Shown: positions 60,816-64,000 of the stretch, in pieces
How the letters are laid out: every line of letters begins with the position of its first letter
Position numbering within the stretch: position 1 is the first letter of the stretch
NCBI RefSeq assembly: GCF_016591715.1
Contig: NZ_AP024109.1
Span: 6,198,001 to 6,262,000 of the forward strand
Direction of reading: 5' to 3'
Origin: Mesorhizobium sp. J8
GTDB taxonomy: Bacteria > Pseudomonadota > Alphaproteobacteria > Rhizobiales > Rhizobiaceae
DNA: 64,000 nucleotides
Notes under the pieces: generated by a model
What the model was told of the DNA's origin: nothing
Databases searched by the model: none
What the model saw: only the letters and a program-made list of their open reading frames with translations
Program-made: the position numbers and the translations under genes

Positions 60816-62792
60816 ATGCTGCGATGCTGCGCACTCCTTGCTGCCTTGATCCTCGTGGGTCTCACGACGTTTGAAGCGCATGCCGATCGAAGGGTTGCCC
60901 TTGTCATAGGCAATTCGCAATACCGCGAAATCCCGGCGCTCAAGAATCCCGACAAGGACGCCGAGGATGTATCGAAGACATTCCGGCTGGCCGGCTTCGA
61001 GGTCTTCGCGGCCAAGGACCTCACCAGGCTTCAGTTCGAAGAAAAGTTCCGCAACTATCTGGCGGCGGCCGACGGCGCCGATCTGGCGGTCGTTTATTAT
61101 TCCGGCCACGGCTTTCAGATCGGCGGCGAGAATTTCCTGATCCCGGTCGACGCGTCGCTGAAAGACGCGGCCGACATGGAAGTCCAGGCCATCAAGGTCG
61201 ACGACATACTGCGGCAGCTGCGCTCGAGATCGAAGATCCAGATGATCATTCTCGATGCCTGCCGCAACAACCCGTTCCCGCGCAAGGACTATTGGCTGCG
61301 CGATCAGTTGATCGTCGCCGGCGGCAGCGGCCTTGCGCAGGTGACAGGCTCGCAGAACACGCTGATCGCCTTCGCCACCGAGCCAGGGGCGGTCGCCTAT
61401 GACGGATCCGGCGATCTCAGCCCGTTTTCATCTGCCTTCTCCCGCCGCGCGCTGACGCCGAACCAGGAGATACGCTCGGTGATGGCTGCCGTGCGCCGCG
61501 ATGTGGTCAAGGCGACCAACGGCAAGCAGGTACCGTGGGAGAACTCATCGCTGATTGACGACGTCGTGCTGATGCGCGGGACCGAGCAACCGGCGCCGCC
61601 GCCCGATACTGAGCAGGATCAGCAGACGGCGGAGCGCGGGATCGAAGTCGCCGCCGCCGCCGAAGCGATTGGAAATCGCGACATCCGCGTGCCGGTCGGC
61701 GTCGGTCCGGTGCCGCTGAAGCTGGAGTTCCCGGCCAGGGATGCCGGGGTCAGCCTCAAGCTTGCGAGCTACCCGGCGACCGGAACGCTGTCCCTGCCGG
61801 ATCGCGTGCTGTCGCCGCAATCGAGCCTGATGGCCGCCGAGGTCGGCAATCTGCGCTACGAGCCACAGATCGGCTCGTCCGCTCCCGTCGACATCGGCTT
61901 CCAGATTGGCGTGGGCAACGCCGCGAAGCAGGCGACGGTGAAACTGTCGCCGAACGTCGACCCTTGCGACCAGGCCGCCGGCGAGCCGCTCGACCTGCAG
62001 GGCGCTACCCCGGGCCGGTTGCCGAACGAGATCGGCGGCGGGGCTGTCGACGCCTGCGAGGCGGCGGTGAAATCCTATCCCGACATTGCGCGCTTCCGTT
62101 ACGAACTGGGGCGGGCGCTTCTGGCAGCGGGCAGGATCGACGAAGCCAGGCAGGCGATCCAGGAGGCCGCGGACAAGGGACATATACGCGCCCTGTTCGC
62201 GCTCGGCTCCATCGCCTCGTCCGGGATGGCTGTCGACGTGTCGAAGGCCAATGACCTCTATTCGAAAGCGTCCGACAAGGGAGACCCCTACGCCATGGCC
62301 GCCTGGGGCCGCGCTTTGTTCGGCGGTCTCGGCGTTCAGCGTGATACCGGCAAGGGATTGGACCTGCTGCTCCAGGCAGCGGCGATGGGGCATGTCGATG
62401 CCATGAAGGACCTTGCGATGATCTTCAAGGAAGGGCGCAACGGCGTGCCCGCCGACCCGGACCGCGCCCTGGCTTTCCTGAAGGCCGGCATGGAGCGTCA
62501 GGACGTGTACTCGATGGGCATCCTGGGCCTTGCCGTGCCCACCGCGCGTAACACCCCGGTGGTCATGGCGTGCAAGGCCCCGAAGGTCATCACGAAGATA
62601 AAGGTGGTTCGCGTGCCCGTGTCGAAACCGAAGACCACCACACGGACAATTCCGGGAGCACCAAAGGTCAAGCCGGGGCCGACGGGAACCGGCAGGACAT
62701 CCTGGAGTGGCGGTAACCAAGGCGCTGGTCCCACCAGCCGTGGCAATACCGGCGGCGGCGAAGGTGGCGACACCAGTAGCGACGGCTTGTGA
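60816..62792 (+). CDS. secreted caspase-like protease with Sel1 repeats
   Basis: 658 residues. Signal peptide LRCCALLAALILVGLTTFEA then HA. Peptidase C14 (metacaspase-like) domain at about 25-250: RRVALVIGNSQYREIPALKN, catalytic His in VVYYSGHGFQ and catalytic Cys in MIILDACRNNPF. A ~110-residue beta-rich region follows, then Sel1-like helical repeats at about 440-580 (IRALFALGSIASSGMAVDVS; PYAMAAWGRALFGGLGVQRD; DAMKDLAMIFKEGRNGVPAD). Basic Lys/Thr/Pro stretch and Gly-rich tail. Putative periplasmic or secreted protease scaffold. Ggggga precedes ATG. Confidence 0.9.
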   Translation: MLRCCALLAALILVGLTTFEAHADRRVALVIGNSQYREIPALKNPDKDAEDVSKTFRLAGFEVFAAKDLTRLQFEEKFRNYLAAADGADLAVVYYSGHGFQIGGENFLIPVDASLKDAADMEVQAIKVDDILRQLRSRSKIQMIILDACRNNPFPRKDYWLRDQLIVAGGSGLAQVTGSQNTLIAFATEPGAVAYDGSGDLSPFSSAFSRRALTPNQEIRSVMAAVRRDVVKATNGKQVPWENSSLIDDVVLMRGTEQPAPPPDTEQDQQTAERGIEVAAAAEAIGNRDIRVPVGVGPVPLKLEFPARDAGVSLKLASYPATGTLSLPDRVLSPQSSLMAAEVGNLRYEPQIGSSAPVDIGFQIGVGNAAKQATVKLSPNVDPCDQAAGEPLDLQGATPGRLPNEIGGGAVDACEAAVKSYPDIARFRYELGRALLAAGRIDEARQAIQEAADKGHIRALFALGSIASSGMAVDVSKANDLYSKASDKGDPYAMAAWGRALFGGLGVQRDTGKGLDLLLQAAAMGHVDAMKDLAMIFKEGRNGVPADPDRALAFLKAGMERQDVYSMGILGLAVPTARNTPVVMACKAPKVITKIKVVRVPVSKPKTTTRTIPGAPKVKPGPTGTGRTSWSGGNQGAGPTSRGNTGGGEGGDTSSDGL

Positions 62793-62864
62793 CGACAGCT
62801 GCTCCCCGGCCGAGCGATTGCTCAAATATCCGACGACGCTCGGTCGGGCTGAACCCGCAGGTCC

Positions 62865-64000
62865 CTACCTGTCGGTGACGATCTTGACCTTGTCGCCGGC
62901 CGATACGCTGGCGCCCGGCGACATCGCGTTGAGCACCCGGAACAAGTCGAGCTTGCGGTCGACGCCGACCATTTGCGCGGCGAGCGAGCCCATCGTCTGG
63001 CCGGCCTGGACGGTGACGACCCGGATATGCAGCGGCTTGAGCGCCGCCTTCTCGGCCGGGCTGAGAACGCGGAAGGAGCCGCTGACCGAGCGTGCGACCG
63101 AATCCAGCGCCGTGCTGGCCGATGGCGCCGCCGTCAGCAGCCTGTAGACCTGCCCGCCGGCGCGGATCACCGCGATGTCGAACTGCCAGCCTTGCGCGGT
63201 GGCATGCGCCATCGCCGCCTCGTTGCCGTTGACCGTCTCCTGGCGCACGCTGGCGTCCTCGAGCCCCGCCACCCAACCGCTGCGGATGTAATCGGTGAGC
63301 GAGACCGACTTGTCGATCGCCACGCCGTCGAAGCGGATGGCGATGTCGCCCGGTCCGGTCGCGGTGACGGCGGCCGCCGAATTGTCGATGACGAAGCCGT
63401 CCGGCACAGTGAAGGAAACGCCGAGATTGGGGTGCATGAAGGTCTGGCCGCGCACATAGCCTTCTTCCGGCGTATCGCCGTAAAGCAGGCCGTCTATGCC
63501 GGCGAGGAACGCGTCGCGATCGCGCGTGCCGACGCCGGGCGGGCCGAAGTTGCGCGCAAGCCGCTGCGCCAGCTCGATACGCTGCGGCGTGTTGGGGTGC
63601 GTCGCCAGGAAGTCGAGGCTGGCGTCGGTGGCGCCGCTGACCGAGCGGAAATCCGTGTAAGCCGACATCGACTGCAGGAAGCGGCCCGCGGCATAAGGAT
63701 CGTAGCCCGCCTCGCCGATCGACTTGATGCCGATGGCGTCGGCCTGGAGTTCCTGATTGCGCGAGAATTGCGCGAGCCTCAGCTTGCCGCGGATCAGCGC
63801 CGCCTTGGCGGTCGGGCTGTCGCCGAGCACGTCGGAGACGACCTTGGTCGCCAGGCCTTCCTCGGCCTCGAGCTGCTGCCGCTGCAGGCCATGATTCGCG
63901 GTGACGTGGCCCATTTCATGCGCGATGACCGCGGCAAGCTCGGAGGAATCGTTGGCGAGCGCCAGCAGGCCGCGCGTCACATAGAGGTAGCCGCCCGGCA
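62865..64000 (-). CDS. M48-family metalloprotease with LysM-like tail (cut by window edge)
   Basis: Frame open to the window end, giving about 378 visible residues; the N-terminus is missing. Zn motif AAVIAHEMGHVTANHG, third ligand Glu in NQELQADAIG. The middle resembles a secreted beta-rich domain (FTVPDGFVIDNSAAAVTATG). C-terminal HIRVVTVQAGQTMGSLAAQM looks like a LysM-like repeat for peptidoglycan binding. Upstream codons read PGGYLYVTRGLLAL, which is family sequence, so the true start is beyond 64000. Likely periplasmic BepA/YfgC- or LoiP-type protease. Confidence 0.92.
   Translation of the reverse strand, partial: PGGYLYVTRGLLALANDSSELAAVIAHEMGHVTANHGLQRQQLEAEEGLATKVVSDVLGDSPTAKAALIRGKLRLAQFSRNQELQADAIGIKSIGEAGYDPYAAGRFLQSMSAYTDFRSVSGATDASLDFLATHPNTPQRIELAQRLARNFGPPGVGTRDRDAFLAGIDGLLYGDTPEEGYVRGQTFMHPNLGVSFTVPDGFVIDNSAAAVTATGPGDIAIRFDGVAIDKSVSLTDYIRSGWVAGLEDASVRQETVNGNEAAMAHATAQGWQFDIAVIRAGGQVYRLLTAAPSASTALDSVARSVSGSFRVLSPAEKAALKPLHIRVVTVQAGQTMGSLAAQMVGVDRKLDLFRVLNAMSPGASVSAGDKVKIVTDR

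Overview
The window looks like chromosomal, housekeeping-rich DNA of a high-GC alphaproteobacterium of the order Rhizobiales, most likely Mesorhizobium or a close relative. That assignment is inferred from gene families and repeats; no database search was run. Markers are a TrcR/DUF1013 regulator, several DUF1127, DUF465 and DUF3309 micro-proteins, CarD, an RpoH2-type sigma factor, the phaR-phaA-phaB polyhydroxybutyrate (PHB) block, dense GANTC (CcrM) sites, and several families of short palindromic intergenic elements. I see no rRNA, convincing tRNA, transposase, phage or CRISPR. Genes are cut at both ends: a class I aldolase at the left and an M48 protease at the right.

Layout. 1-16.2 kb: aldolase, DUF899, SGNH hydrolase, a WYL regulator with two palindromic operators and two micro-ORFs, TrcR, a quinone oxidoreductase, MFS and ArsR genes, a gst-arsR-SRPBCC operon, an HxlR/hydrolase divergent pair, a broken ureohydrolase end, rpmF, mtgA, ispA, a tautomerase and an epoxide hydrolase. 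16.5-22.3 kb: a signalling patch with a triple-PAS histidine kinase, two tandem paralogous small proteins and a two-receiver hybrid kinase. 22.3-27.9 kb: lytic transglycosylase, ispG, divergent DUF465 genes, purEK, an LprI-like protein and L36. 28-37.5 kb: TPR protein, hydrolase, pyruvate kinase with a DUF1036 protein, N-formylglutamate amidohydrolase, DUF1244, MFS/LysR/NAD-epimerase. 37.6-45.1 kb: an RND efflux pump, an aldehyde dehydrogenase and a patatin-like lipase. 45.3-50.8 kb: a divergent pair of citrate-synthase-family genes, one fused to a helix-turn-helix domain, next to phaR and phaAB. 50.8-51.5 kb: a long non-coding stretch resembling a cell-cycle-controlled or origin-like region. 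51.5-64 kb: a large SUV3/MgpS-type helicase carrying two in-frame palindromic elements, an S4 protein, FdxA, CarD, a polar amino-acid ABC transporter, RpoH2, a secreted caspase-like/Sel1 protein and the M48 protease.

How genes work together. The 45-51 kb region can be read as an acetyl-CoA branch-point island: citrate-synthase homologues (TCA entry) face PHB synthesis genes and their repressor, and a patatin-like lipase promoter shares a TGC-rich dyad with the phaA promoter. Four copies of a ~130 bp palindromic element sit 3' of genes, one with a nested second element. Most interesting for follow-up are the helix-turn-helix/citrate-synthase fusion and its paralogue, the GANTC/GTTAAC/DnaA-box cluster at 50.83-51.28 kb, the in-gene palindromic elements of the helicase, and the WYL regulator's paired operators.
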